Assembly: GCF_950023065.1 (NCBI RefSeq)
Contig: NC_088678.1
Span: forward strand, 83,919,590 to 83,983,589
DNA from: Planococcus citri
Taxonomy: Eukaryota > Arthropoda > Insecta > Hemiptera > Pseudococcidae
Direction: 5' to 3'
DNA: 64,000 nt
Each line of letters opens with the position of its first letter. Position 1 is the first letter of the stretch. The position numbers and the translations under genes are program-made. Positions 12,314 through 24,480 of the stretch are shown piece by piece. The notes beneath the pieces were generated by a model. It saw only the letters and a program-made list of their open reading frames with translations, was not told where the DNA came from and searched no databases.

Positions 12314-12440
12314 CTCTGCAAGTATATTGTAAGCAGCATTTAAGTAAGCTTATTCCATGGTAGTTTCTTGGGTCATTTCAGTCTCCTTTTTTGAAAATGG
12401 GTATTACAATTGCTGTATGGAAGTCTTCAGGTACGTATGG
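12314..12440 (-). mobile_element. LINE reverse transcriptase relic, upstream part
   Basis: The - strand encodes the block that precedes the RT core in LINEs: a segment with IVIPIFKKGD, then NDPRNYHGISLL, a hallmark of region 1/2 of non-LTR RTs. The frame continues across the foldback insertion into 10987. A one-base shift near ISLL and a stop after KKGD mark it as a pseudogene. Confidence 0.75.
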
Positions 12441-12444
12441 TAGC

Positions 12445-13560
12445 GCCTAATAGTATTTTATAGTAGAAAGCTAGCAGTATTTTTCTAATTTTAAGCAGTT
12501 TTTGCAAAGTTTTGCCATGTTTTTACTGAAATTTCTAAATTTTTTAACATTTTTTTGATGGTACCTACCGGAATTTTTGTTTTGTTCTTGTTCATATGTA
12601 GGTGTAGCATAAGTACCCCTTGCTATCATGGGATAGACTGTACTTGCTACTTGGACTCGATGAGCCTACGTCAGAGAATAAATCTAGAGTGGGAAATGGA
12701 AAAGTTTATGGCGCTAGGTACTTACCTACCTAGCTTCAGTAGTTTTTTATTCGAGCTAATAATAAGAACGCGTGTGTGTTCGAACGCTTTATTTTTTCCT
12801 TTTTAATTTTACTTTTTGTAATATGTACAATGTAAATTGTGTTTATTCGAATGAATTAAAACTTTTCTAAATGATCTGATATTCGCGTTGTGAAAGTTAA
12901 TTTGAACAAATGGACTTATTTTCTTCATAATTTGAGTATTGGATCCAATGGAGTGAGTAATTATATTGAGTACACCGGCTAGGCTGAGACCAAGGTCTGA
13001 TGCCAGTTCCGGTCAGAATATAGGTCTTTCTCCATAATTAGGTTTTGAGATAGCCAAAGTAAATGGCTCAGTTGAAATTTAATTAGAATATTTCCAAGGT
13101 CATGGTTTAGTAATTATGTTCCAATAAGATAGTCTAGTAAAGGACTCATAGGACCTAGTTAAACAATCAAAGATAATCTTGGATAGATTTAATAAGATAG
13201 TACCATCTAATTCCTACCTAGAGTTTGGAATGTTCGTAATTATGAATAGTGATTACAATTCGAATTAAAAAATAACTAGGACAAGTCTTAAAATGTGCTT
13301 GTTGAAATAAGCTCTGCCTATTATGTAAATAGTGTATTTTTCTCCCCTCTCGTTTGGTTTCTGGATTGTTAATTCGAATCTTCTTTTCATAAAAAATCAG
13401 TAGAGCTTAATTTTATGTTGATAGGTAGGTTTCCTTTCTTCCTATTTACCCATCCCAATATTCCAAATACGTGAATCCTTTTATACCTATTTCACTCACT
13501 ACTTTCCCTAGTCTAAAAATATTCGTAAATTCCAAATACCTATTCAACAGTAGGTTTTCG
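12445..13560. other. AT-rich spacer, nothing recognised
   Basis: No conserved exon, RNA or clear repeat was found between the LINE relic and the palindromic element at 13561. Confidence 0.5.
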
Positions 13561-14164
13561 TAATTGAATCAGTCATTTCGAAACCTCAATTTGGTGTATT
13601 CAAAATTTTTCAGGAAAACGAAAAAAACTGTCTGTGTGCAGTATTTTTATGGTAAAACCGTAAACTTATGAAATATGAACTAATCGATTGGTCTCATCAT
13701 TACAAATACTCCAGTACCTTTACAAGAACTTGAAATATTGTACTCTGCCATATATTCCATTGTAATATACGTGGAATTATGAGGTTTTCGAAATGACTTT
13801 TTTTTAAAACCTGAAAAGTGACACTAAATCCTAGAAAATACCGTAACTCCAATACCCAAAATTATTGAATATGGATTTTCATTCATTTATTGAAGTATAA
13901 ATTCAAAAATTGAATTACGTTGACGTTTATGAAATTAATGTTCTTTGTTATTGTCTTATAAAAAAATGATTTCAAAAACTCCTTAATATAACTGCAGGAG
14001 TTAAGGGGATTTCAAAATGACTATAACGCTGAAATATGAACTTTTGAACTATTTTCCAACTTTATCCAATAGAGCGTGGCTGCAATGCACCATCAGAATC
14101 AGTGAAAACATAAAACCCCCTTAAATGGTGATTTACAGGGTTTTCGAAATAACCGACTCAATTA
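13561..14164. mobile_element. Candidate 0.6 kb MITE with TAATTGA termini
   Basis: The left end TAATTGAATCAGTCATTTCG is matched by the complement of the right end (TAATTGAGTCGGTTATTTCG) with a few mismatches. The motif GGTTTTCGAAAT recurs inside (about 13783 and 14139). A TA duplication would fit the outer TA at each end but cannot be distinguished from part of the repeat. No coding capacity. Confidence 0.5.
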
Positions 14165-15009
14165 TGTAGTTTCAATTATCCTATTTGTCTTCTTGCCTTT
14201 TCAATTTAAAATTTGAAATTTTACTCATTGTTTTTTGGTGTTTTTTGATTTTTTGATATCGTTGTTGGATGTTTTTGCTTTGTTTTTGTTGTAAACTTCT
14301 ATTTTCAATTTGAATTTTAATGATTTTTGTCATCTCATTATTTTTTGGTATCAACTTTCTATTTTCAGTTTCAAGTTTAAAAATTTCATTCTATTTTTTA
14401 TTCACTTTCAGTCTGAAAGTTGAAAAATTTTTTGGCTCGAATGTTCTCTTAGATGAATGGGTTGATTTTTTTGAATTTCCATACATAGAGGCATGGAACG
14501 CCGTAATTATAATTGCAATTACTCAAGTAGCTTCGTAAGTAATTGCAATTAATTACAGAAAAAAAAAGGAGGAAAGGGCCATATCAAAAGCGAAGCCAAC
14601 GTCATGTCATAAAAAGCAAAGCTATCAGATTGTTACCAATAAAGACATAACACCATTAACAAGGTATAAAAAGATGTAATATTCAATAAAGCGAATATAG
14701 AGAAAGTTTAAATGCAAAATACACACTAACGGTCTAATTAACAGTTTAAGAGCAAAATGGTAGGTACTTGTACAACAACCACAATTGTACAAGCACACTC
14801 CGGATAATAACAAATAGCAAATATACCTCAGCAAAGCTAAATAATATACTGAATTAGGAGAAGATAAACGCTCAACGCAGCAGGTTCAGAGCTCAGCAGC
14901 TGTACCTAATTGGCTCACCATCAGCTGTGTGCGCATCCCTGAAGCTAAACTTGTTTCCCATGGAAACATTGTAGGCGCAATCCTACTCGCTACAAGTTGA
15001 ATTTCAAAA

Positions 15010-15510
15010 TGTATGCATCACCAAAGGGGCTGTGAAAACATTTCCATTGTTTAATTTCCTAAAAATTAAAATTTATTTTTCAACATTGACAATGGAAACG
15101 ATTTTACAACCGCGCTTCGGTGTTACATATTACAATAATTTTGAAATTTCATTTCTAAAAAGAGGCAAATAAGAAATCATAATGGGTGGTAAAAACCTTT
15201 TCCATTGTATTCGCTTATCTGCAGGTTTTTATTGAATTGAGCAAACACAATGTGTGGTGAAAATTTAATTTTGAAGAGCATATTTGGGTTCCACATGGAA
15301 CTCAACTTTAAATTTTCAAAATTGAACAATGAGAAAGGTTTTTACCACCCATTGTGATTTCTGATCTATGAAATTTCAAAATTTATGTAACGCCGCAGGG
15401 GCTGTAAAATCTTTTCCATTGTTCAATTTTGAAAAATAAATTTTGATTTTTTGGAAAATAAACTAATAAACAATGGGAAATGTTTTTACAACCCCGGTGG
15501 TGTTACATTT
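15010..15510. repeat. Tandem hairpin modules in the left arm
   Basis: At least two modules of about 115-120 bp are each a near-perfect hairpin. One arm reads roughly GCAGGGGCTGTAAAATC then TTTCCATTGTTCAATTTT; the other is its complement ending GGTGGTGTTACA. Modules sit at about 15010-15130 and 15388-15510. Related copies occur in the right arm at about 24780-24915 and 25740-25880. Confidence 0.7.
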
Positions 15511-15639
15511 AAACAAGTTTAGTGCTTATACAACAAAAACAGGTGGCTACCCTTGAAGAATCAAATCTCACCAGTCATTTGTGATTTGGCTGTGCTCCAG
15601 AGAGGTTCTTTTGGTGTCGCGTTATAACTTGCAAGCTTT

Positions 15640-16690
15640 CGGTATTGTGCTGTGCATTCGATGTTGCATGGTGCTTTCAAGCTTTTGTTTTTGCATAGTG
15701 CTGTTGTAATTGCGTTGTGCTTTCAATATCACATATGTAGTGCATTTTCTTGTTGTGCTTTTTTGCATCATGCTTTTTTTTCTTGTTGTGCTTTTTTCAC
15801 ATTGTCCCTTTTTTTGTGTTTTTTTGCTTTGTCTTTTTTTCACATTGTGCTTTTTTTCTTAGTTCTTTTTCACGTTGTGACTTTTTTTTTGCGTTGTGCT
15901 CTTTTTTCCATGGTGCTTCTTTTCGTGTAGTGCTGTTCTGCTTTTTTTTTGCGTTGTGCTTTTCTTGTGTGGTGCTGTTCATGTGCTTTTTTTGCCTTGT
16001 TTCTTTTGTGTTATGCTTTTTTTGCGCTGTGTTATTGTGTTGTGCCTTTTTTGCACTTTTTTTAGCATTGTGTTTTTGTGCTGCACTTTTTTTCTAGTTG
16101 TGCTTTTTTTTGTGTAATGCTTTTTTTCCCTTTGTGATTTTTTAACGCCCTTTTTTGCATTGTACTTTTTCACTTAGTGCTTTTTCTCCAAATTGTTTTT
16201 TTTTGCATCGTCCCTTTTTTCACGTTGTGCTTTCTTTGTGATTTTTTGTGTTCTTCCTTTTTTATGCCTTTTTGGCATTGTACTTTTTTTTGAGAAATGC
16301 ATTTTTTCGTGTCATGCATTTTTTTTAGCAGTGTTTTTGTGCTGCGCTTTCTTTCTAGTTGTGCTTTTTTTTGTGTAATGCTTTTTTTCTGTTTGTGATT
16401 TTTTAACGTCCTTTTTGCATTGTACTTTTTCACTTAGTGCTTTTTCCCATTTTTTTTTTTTTTGCATCGTCCCTTTTTTCATGTTGTGCTTTCTTTGTGA
16501 TTTTTTGTGTCCTGCCTTTTTTATGCCTTTTTGGCATTGTACTTTTTTTTGAGAAATGCATTTTTTCGTGTCATGCATTTTTTGCATGCTTGCTTCTTTT
16601 CACGTTGTTTTTTTCAAGCAGTGCTTCTTTTGTGTGGTGCTTTTTTTTGAGTGATCCTTTTTTTGCATTTAGTGCTTTATTTTTGCATAG
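15640..16690. repeat. Left-arm degenerate array, complement of AAAAGCACAACG
   Basis: Dozens of units of about 18-30 bp built on TTTTTTGCGTTGTGC and variants. A longer direct duplication of about 245 bp is visible inside (16170-16340 against 16415-16590, both with TTTTTCACTTAGTGCTTTTT). Long open frames here encode only Phe/Cys/Leu runs and are not genes. Confidence 0.85.
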
Positions 16691-16699
16691 CTTAATTTG

Positions 16700-18560
16700 A
16701 ATTCTCTAGATTTTTCATTCTCATACAATTTTTTTGTATCAACTTTCTATTTTCATTTTCAACTTTTTAAAAATTTATTCCATTTTTTAAAATTTCTAGT
16801 TTATTGTTTTCAACATTCAATTTTTTTCTGAGTTTCTAATCTCTTTTTTAAAATTCTGCTCTTCCTTTTGTTTTTTCATTACTTTCAGGTTTCTTTATTT
16901 CAGTTTAGTTGTTCTGGATTTTTTTTTATACTTGCTCAACCTTTTAGGTTTCGATATTCCCAAAATTTTGTTCATTTTTTGATTTTCTGAAATGTTAGTT
17001 TTGTTTTTATGTTCTTAGAGTTTTGTTTTTATGTTCTTTAGAGCTTTTCACTGTGTTGCTTTGTTTTTTCACAAACTTCTACTTTCAATTTGAATTTTCA
17101 TGATTTTTGTTTTTTGAGTTTTTGATTTCAGTTTCAATTTTTTCAAAATTTTCCTTGTTTAAGTATCTACATTGTTTTTTTCATCATTTTCTGGTTTCCA
17201 CTTTCAAGTTGAATTTTTCTGATTTCTTTTCCATGCTTTTGTATTTAGGTTTAATTTTCCCAGAATTTTGTTCATTTTTTTTTTTTTTTTTGGTTTTCTG
17301 AAGTGTTTTAGATTTTGTTTATGCAGAAGATTCATTCTCCAGTTTACTTTTTCTGAATTTTTTTCCATGCTTGCTTTTGTTATTAGGTTCATTTTCCCCA
17401 AAATTTTGTTCATTTTTTTTTTGGTTTTCTGAAGTGTTTTAGATTTTGTTTATGCAGGAGATTTCACTTGTTTCTGTTTCAATATGACCACAATTTTTTC
17501 TATTTTTGTTTTTTATTTTAGTAGCTACAATATTGTTGTTTTGAGTTTTTGATTTCAGTTTCAATTTTCTCAACATTCTGCTCATTTACATTGTTTTTTC
17601 AGTATTTTATGGTTACCACTTTCAAGTTTAATTGTTCTGAATTTTTTTCCATGCTTGCTTTTGTGTTTAGTAGGTTCAATTTTCCCAAAATTTTGTTCAT
17701 TTTTTTAGTTTTTGGATGTGTTTTAGATTTTGTTTATGCAGGAGATTTCATTATGTTTGAATGTAACCAAAATTTTTTCTATTATTTTTTTTATGTTTGT
17801 TAAATTGTTTTTTTAGCAAATTTTTTTTAAAAGTTTTATTTACTTATGTGAAATTGTGTTTTTGTTTTACTAAGTTTTATTTTTGTGAAATTGTTTATTT
17901 TGTAAGTTTTATTTTTGTGAAAATTTGTACATAAACATTTGTTTTTTTGTTTTTTGGTTTCAATTTTATATTTTCAGTTTCATCAATGATTCAAAAGTTT
18001 AGTTTGTTTTTTTGTTGTTTTTTGGTTTCAATTTTCATGTTTAACTAATGTTCCTGGAATTTGTTATTTGTTTTTCCTGGAATTTGTTATTTGTTTTTCC
18101 TGATTTTTTAGTTTCAGTTTCAATTTTTGCAAACGTTGTTTTTTCATTTTTTTCTGGTTTCCATTTTCTGTTGTTTTATACATGTTTATTTATGTTTGTA
18201 GGTTGTTTTATCAAAATTTTGTCAATTTTTTTGAAGTTACTTTTTCAGTTTTTTGAAGTGTCAGTTTTGTTTTTCTTAGTGGAGGTTTCTGTTTTGTTTC
18301 AAGTTTCTTAGATCCAACTTTCTCAAAAATATTTTGTTCTGTTTTTGGTTTTCTGATGTGCTACTTTTGTTTTTTTTCTCTAAAGTTTTCAATTTTCATG
18401 TTATTTAGCGAGTTTACATTTTTCCAAAAAAAATGTTTCTATTTTGTTTACTTTTCGTTTTATGTTCCCCAAATTTCATTCATAATTTTGTTTTTTCCAT
18501 TATTTCAATTCAATTTTGTACAGATGAGAAATTTTTAAGAAGGTTGTGAATTTTGATTAA
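16700..18560. repeat. T-rich degenerate array
   Basis: Loose units around TTTGGTTTTCTGAAGTG, TTCAATTTTC and TTTTGTTCATTTTTTT recur. Two longer copies of about 120 bp are seen at 17235-17330 and 17365-17455 (TTCCATGCTTGCTTTTGT type). No coding content. Confidence 0.6.
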
Positions 18561-18932
18561 TCATTGTGGTGTGAAATCTTTTGTTGTAGTCTGGCCATCC
18601 TGTTGTTAAAAATGAATTACGCGACATATTTATCTAGATTAAAAAAATATTTGGGAACCACCTGCTGAGAGATTTCATGATGGTATTTGTCGATAAGAAA
18701 TGTGTGAAATTTTTTATAGTCTGACCACCTGCTGTGCGATTTCGGAACATGTCCTTTGTTGAAATTTTATTTCTCAAGTTTACTGGTACCTATTGCCCCC
18801 TATTGAGGTACAAATTAGAAATTTATTATGCTTATTGTGTTGGAATTCTATACATATTGTTTTCTTATTTTTCACCTGCCACAGTGTTACTTCTAAACTC
18901 GACGTGATTGGTGGTGTAGTTTGTGGGGGTTG

Positions 18933-19010
18933 TGTGGTGGGCGTGGGTTATTTCAAAATTTTGTTTACTTCTGTGGTGGGCGTGGGTTATTTCAAAATTT
19001 TGTTTACTTC
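18933..19010. repeat. Perfect 39-bp tandem duplication
   Basis: Two head-to-tail copies beginning TGTGGTGGGCGTGGGTTA, period 39. They lie in the less repetitive centre of the inverted structure. Confidence 0.9.
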
Positions 19011-19959
19011 AAATGCAATAGAAATTTCGGAGCTCAGTCCGCGTTTTACCTCCGAGGAGAGCACTACTGCTCTTCAGTCTCGTCGTGTTTTTTGGCTTCG
19101 TGATTTTTATGAGTGAGCATTGAGCATTGGTGCTGAATTTTGGAATTATAAGTGTGTAAGATTTAAAGGATGAAGAATGTGATACAGTTAGGTGAGTTGG
19201 TTTTTGGCCAAGAATTAATGTAGGTATTTTTTTTTTCGTAGATAACTTTATGACTTTTTTGAGGGGTTTGCTTTTGGGCTCATTTTTCAAAATTATCTTA
19301 TCCTTTTTTTTCGTGTTTGACTATTTATTATTCAGCTTCATTTTCAATTTGGAATGGGTTTTTTTAAATTTTGAATTTGAAATTCCTTCCCAAAAATTAT
19401 TTGGTTTTAATTTTGGGTACCGTAAGTACGTATGTAGTTAGGTTTCAGGTAGTTTCAGGTAGTCATATCTTTCAATTTTCAATGAATTTTTGTAAATTAC
19501 ATCCAATTTAATGAGGGGGGGGGGGGATTTACCAAATTAACTTTGTGAACTGAAATTTAGCCTAATGTTTTCATTCATTTTGGATATATACAATATTTCA
19601 ATAATTATTCTTAGTTAAGACATTCTAAATTTAAAAATTATTTTGGAAAACATCAAAATTACATTTCGTATTCAAAATTTTATTGTTTTAAATTCGAATA
19701 ATGAATTCTCTTCTGGCTACCTAAAGAGTTGACGTCCTCTTATATGTAGACTAGGTAGTCAGAAGAGACTTTGGGATCCTTCTAGTAGATTTGTAATAAA
19801 GGATATTGAGTACAAGCCTACTTGAATTAGGTCAGGTGTCTTGATGTGTTGTCATCTCTGAAATTTGAATTGTGTTGCGTAAGCGAGCACCTTTTGATTG
19901 CAGGCGCAGGGTCTTTCTTTTGTTTAGGCTCTCTCCCCGAGATGTAATTTTTATTCAAA

Positions 19960-20620
19960 TGGTCCGCCATTTGTTCAGAAATACTTCTCGTAGTCGGTTC
20001 GTTTTGCATACTGGACTCTGCCTGCTGAGGATGTCAGTCACCTTACCTGCCTCAGTGGGTCAGTTTCACGTAATGCAAAACTACCAGGCAGCCGCGCAAA
20101 GGTCAATAATGACTGCGTGGTACGTCTATGTAACCCCCGCATTACGCGGAAACCTTGGCTTCCGAAAGCTCGTGCGCAGCGAGGGTGTAGGCCACAAACT
20201 GGACGCTCCGTCACTGCCCGGTGCCCTACGTAGCCCGCTTGCGGGAATTAAGTAAAACGTGTCGGGAGGAGAAGAAGGTTTTGTGACCGTCATCCAGGCG
20301 CACGCCGGGCCGGTAGGGGCCAAGGAGGATTAGCCCCTGCTACGGCTTCGCGTACACACTTACCTTTACGTTGACCATCGTCACGATCCGTTGATCGCTC
20401 AGGCCAGTAAGTCCGAAGAGCAGTTGGAGTTCTGAGTAGGTGGCCAGTCGTACTGGTCGGTGTGTATGAGTTGTCAAGCACTCTGTGGCGACATCCACCC
20501 ATGACTTATGAGCTTGACCAGTGCCTAGTGTATGTACTTGAGACTACACATGGCCGGGTCGCTCTGGAAACAGTAACTCACTGGAGGACTTGTTCTCCAG
20601 CATTGAATTAGCATTTGCAT
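19960..20620. other. GC-rich island of unknown origin
   Basis: This stretch is far richer in G+C than anything for kilobases either side and has abrupt edges. I found no convincing frame: overlapping - strand frames of 65-70 codons share no motif I know. The phrase CCCCGCATTACGCGGAAACC and nearby short inverted words suggest structured RNA or the untranslated part of a retrotransposon, but it is not a tRNA, rRNA or recognisable snRNA. Two smaller GC-rich patches follow at 21170-21400 and 21720-21850. Confidence 0.5.
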
Positions 20621-20984
20621 ATTTGCATATGTTTATACTTCATTTATATGTAGTAATGACTTGTCAAAGTATAATAAATTCCATTGGGGTTTATACTTTG
20701 GCTAACTTAAGTCAAATTCTTAGGAAAGCGTAATGACTTGAGGTATGCTCAAGCCAAAGGGTATTGAAATTTTGCTACGTCAGATTATTGTTCTTCATTG
20801 AAACTTTAGTCCAATTACTCTTCATTGAGAACAGAAAACTAGTTTAATCAGATATTTAGTCCAAATGTTACCAAGATTTGACTTATGAGTTAGGTATCCA
20901 AGTCTTCAAATCAGCTTCCAACAATCGACTTGGAAAATCAATAAATTTACTTGAAAAAATCAAAAATATGTATTGATACGAGTA

Positions 20985-21125
20985 AATTGATAAAAAATAA
21001 ATAAATTGATTCGATAAATAAATGAAATCGATAGATCGATAAAATCGATAAATCGACTCGATAAAATCGATAAAAAGTCGATAAGATCGATAAAAAATCG
21101 ATAAGATCGATAATTCGACTCGAAA
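20985..21125. repeat. ATCGATAA-type tandem repeat
   Basis: About a dozen degenerate copies of ATCGATAA, several separated by AATCG or ACTCG. Each unit is nearly palindromic, so the run could fold on itself. Confidence 0.85.
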
Positions 21126-22379
21126 AAGTGCTCGTAAACCATTTTCTATGATTTTTTCAGTTACTAAAAAGAGCGTCCGGTAGGAGCCATTTTCCCCAGC
21201 CGCGCCATCTCCAAAGCCGGATACTCAGACCGCTTGTGCAGTCCTACCCAGCTTCAAAGTAGGCGCCACAAAAATAGAAAATAAGCAGACTTTTAGCCGG
21301 GGGTGCCTGATAAGCTCGTGATTCGAGACACTTAGACCTGAGGCAGGTATGGGGACCGACATCCTCAGTTCTCAGCATCAAGTCCACAAGATTACCTTTC
21401 ACAAGAAGCATCTGATATAGATGGAATTAACCATCTAATCAAAAATAGCCTCAAGTGAGTGAAAACCTACCTAACGAGACTTTTTCCCTTATCTTACAAT
21501 GTGAAACAGAGCTACAAAACATCAACAAATTGTTGTCTTGCAGCTCCATTTCACAATGCTGATATCTGTGATACGTTGCCTTCTGACACGCAAGTGTTAG
21601 AAGACACCATACACGATGAAAGACACCTAAATCGCGATGAATTTCAAGTACCAAAAGTGTGATTTTGAACTACCCAAGATCAAAAGATAAATTTTCAATA
21701 ATGGCCAAAAAAGAAAGCGTGCCAACCACGCCCCCCTGTCGCGTTAGCACGCAGAACTTGAACATGTTGTTCAAGTTCGGCGAGGTCCCAGCCCCTACGA
21801 CGTGGACGTGCGACTAGGAGTTGGAGCAGAAAACGGATCCTGCTCCCATTTAGGGGCCACTTTTCATTTGTTTTGTTTCAGCATCGGAATTCTCTGAGAA
21901 GTGAACCTGCAGCATAGAAGTACAAACAAGATAATCAAAAAACGATTAAACATCAAACAGGTAAGCAATCTACAGGTAGTTCAATAATTGAAACAGGTAA
22001 CATTTTCATATTGGAATCCGCAAATGATACCCAGATCCAGTAATGACCTTGAACAACGAGTAATTAAAAAAATATACTTCCAGAACAATTTATCAATTAC
22101 CTATACTTAATTATTTAAAAAACGTTTTTAAAATTGAATTCAAAAAAATCAAAAGCTGTAAGAAATTAAATTATTAAAAAGCGTCAAAAAAATATCAAAA
22201 TAAATTTTTGAAAATGTGTACTTCCAATTTCCTACAATTATTTGAAAAAAATTTTTTAAAAAAATATTGGAATAAACTAGGCTGCTGCGCTGCTGGAACA
22301 ACGTGCGTAGCCTATTTTTTACACAAGTACATAACCCATTTTTTAAAAAAAAACAAGCAATTTTGGACTTTGAAAGCAG

Positions 22380-24480
22380 AACGCGATTTTGATTTTGAAA
22401 GCACAACTTTGAAAAACAGCACAACGTGATTTAACAAAAAAACAACGCAAATTTGAAAAAAACGCAATTTGAATTTCAAAAGTAGTTAAAAAACGCGATT
22501 TTGAAAAACAGCACAACCCGGTTTTGGAAAAACAAAAGTTTGGATTTCAGAAACAGAACACAATTTTGATTTTGAAAGCACAACGCAATTTTAAAAAAAA
22601 GGACAACTTTGAAAAAAAGCACACCGCAATTTTTAAAATAAAGCACACCCAACGCAATTTCAAAAAAAAACAAATTTTGAAAATAAAAACGCGATTTTAA
22701 AGAAAATGAAAACGCGATTTTGAAAAAAAGCACAACGCGATTTTACAAGATGTCGACAAAAAAGCACAACGTGATTTTAAAAAAAAAGTACACAACTCAA
22801 ATTTGAAATTAAAACGGGATTTTGAAATAATAGCACAACGCTATTTTGAAAAAGAAAGCACAACGCAAATTTGAAAAAAGCACAACGCGAGTTCGAAAAA
22901 AAGCACAACACGATTTTGAAAAAAAAGCTCAACATGAATTCGAAAAAAAAGCACTACAAGATTTCAAAAAAAAGCACTACGAGATTTCAAAAAAAAGCAC
23001 TACGAGATTTGAAAAAAAAGCACAACGCGAATTTGGAAAAAAGCACTACGAGATTTTGAAAAAAAGCACACCATGATCTAAAAAAAAGTCAACGCAAATT
23101 TGCAAAAAAAGCACAATGAGGTTTTGAAAAAAAACGTGATTATTAAAAAAAAGCTTAACACAACGCGATTTTTAAATAAAAGCACAACAAGATTTCAAAA
23201 AAAAGCACAAAGCTATTTGAAAAAACAACGCGATTTTTTTAAAAAAAAAACACAGGATTTTTAAAAAAAGACGTACATAACGCAATTTCAAACTAGACAG
23301 CTGCGCATGCGCAACTGTAACAGTGTGCGTAGCCTATGTTGTTAGGGAAGCATAACATGATTTTGAAAAAAAAAACAATGCAATTTTGGAAAAAGCAGGA
23401 CGCGATTTTGAAAAAATGCAGTTTAGATTTTGAAAGCACAACGCAATTTTGAAAAAAGCACGACGCGATATTGAAAAAAAGCATAACGAAATTTCAAAAA
23501 AAACGGGATTTTGAAGAAAAGCACAACGCGATTTTGAAGAAAAGCACAACGCGATTTTGAAAAAACGTGATCTAGATTTCGAAAGCACAAAGCGATTTTT
23601 AAAAAAAAATCACAGCATGATTTTGAAAAAAAGCACAACGCGATTTTCAATAGAAACACTCACGAAATTTTGAAAAAAGAAGCACAACGCGATTTTGGGA
23701 ATAAAAACACAACGCGATTTCGGAAAAAAAGCACAACGCGAACTTCAAAAAAAAAGCACAACGCGAGCTTCAAAAGAAAAAGCACAACGTGAATTTTGGA
23801 GAAAAGCACAACGCAATTTCAAAAAAAACAACACAATTTCAAAAAAAAACGCGATTTAAAAAAAAGCAAGGCAATTTTGGAAAAAAGCACAACGCTATTT
23901 AGAAAAAAAAGCACAACGCTATTTAGAAAAAAAAGCACAACGCTATTTAGAAAAAAAGCACAAACTTCAAAAAAAAGCACGACGCGAACTTCAAAAAAAA
24001 GCACAACGTAAACTTAGAAAAAAAAGCACATTGCGAACTTTGGGGGAAAAAAGGACAACTTGAATTTTGAAAAAATAACACAACGCAAACTTCGGGAAAA
24101 AAGCACAACGTGAATTTTGGGGAAAAAGCACTACGCTATTTCAAAAAAAGCACAACACGATTTTGAACGATTTTGAAAAAGACACAACGCAATTTTGAAA
24201 AAAAGCACAACGAGTTTTTGAAAAAGCACAACGCAATTTTGGAAAAAAAGCACAACGCGATTTCAGAAAAACAAGCACAACGTGAACTTTGAAAAAAAAG
24301 CACAACGAGAATTTTGAAAAAAGCACGAGATTTTGAATAAAAAAGCACAAGACGATTTTGAAAAAAAAGCACAAGGCGAATTTTAGGAAAAAAAGCACAA
24401 GGTGATTTGAAAAAAACGCACAACCCGAATTTGAAAAAAAAGAACGTGAATTTGAAAAAAAGCACAACACGATTCCGAAT
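22380..24480. repeat. Right-arm degenerate array of AAAAAGCACAACGCGATTTTG
   Basis: Roughly 80-90 units of about 20-25 bp with variable A-runs and variable tails (GCGATTTTG, GCGAACTTC, GCTATTTAG). Local higher-order repeats appear, for example the GCTATTTAG variant three times at 23890-23955. Two short unlike inserts, at 22278-22315 and 23300-23340, share the phrase GTGCGTAGCCTAT. Confidence 0.9.

Noticed and set aside
15652..16700. Several overlapping frames of 60-115 codons on both strands
   Set aside because: They are Phe/Cys/Leu or Lys/Thr runs created by the T-rich degenerate array, with no splice context or motif.
22380..24480. Regular GCACAACG units resembling a CRISPR array
   Set aside because: Units are about 20-25 bp with no unique spacers, the A-runs vary in length, and the host is eukaryotic. 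It is a degenerate tandem repeat.
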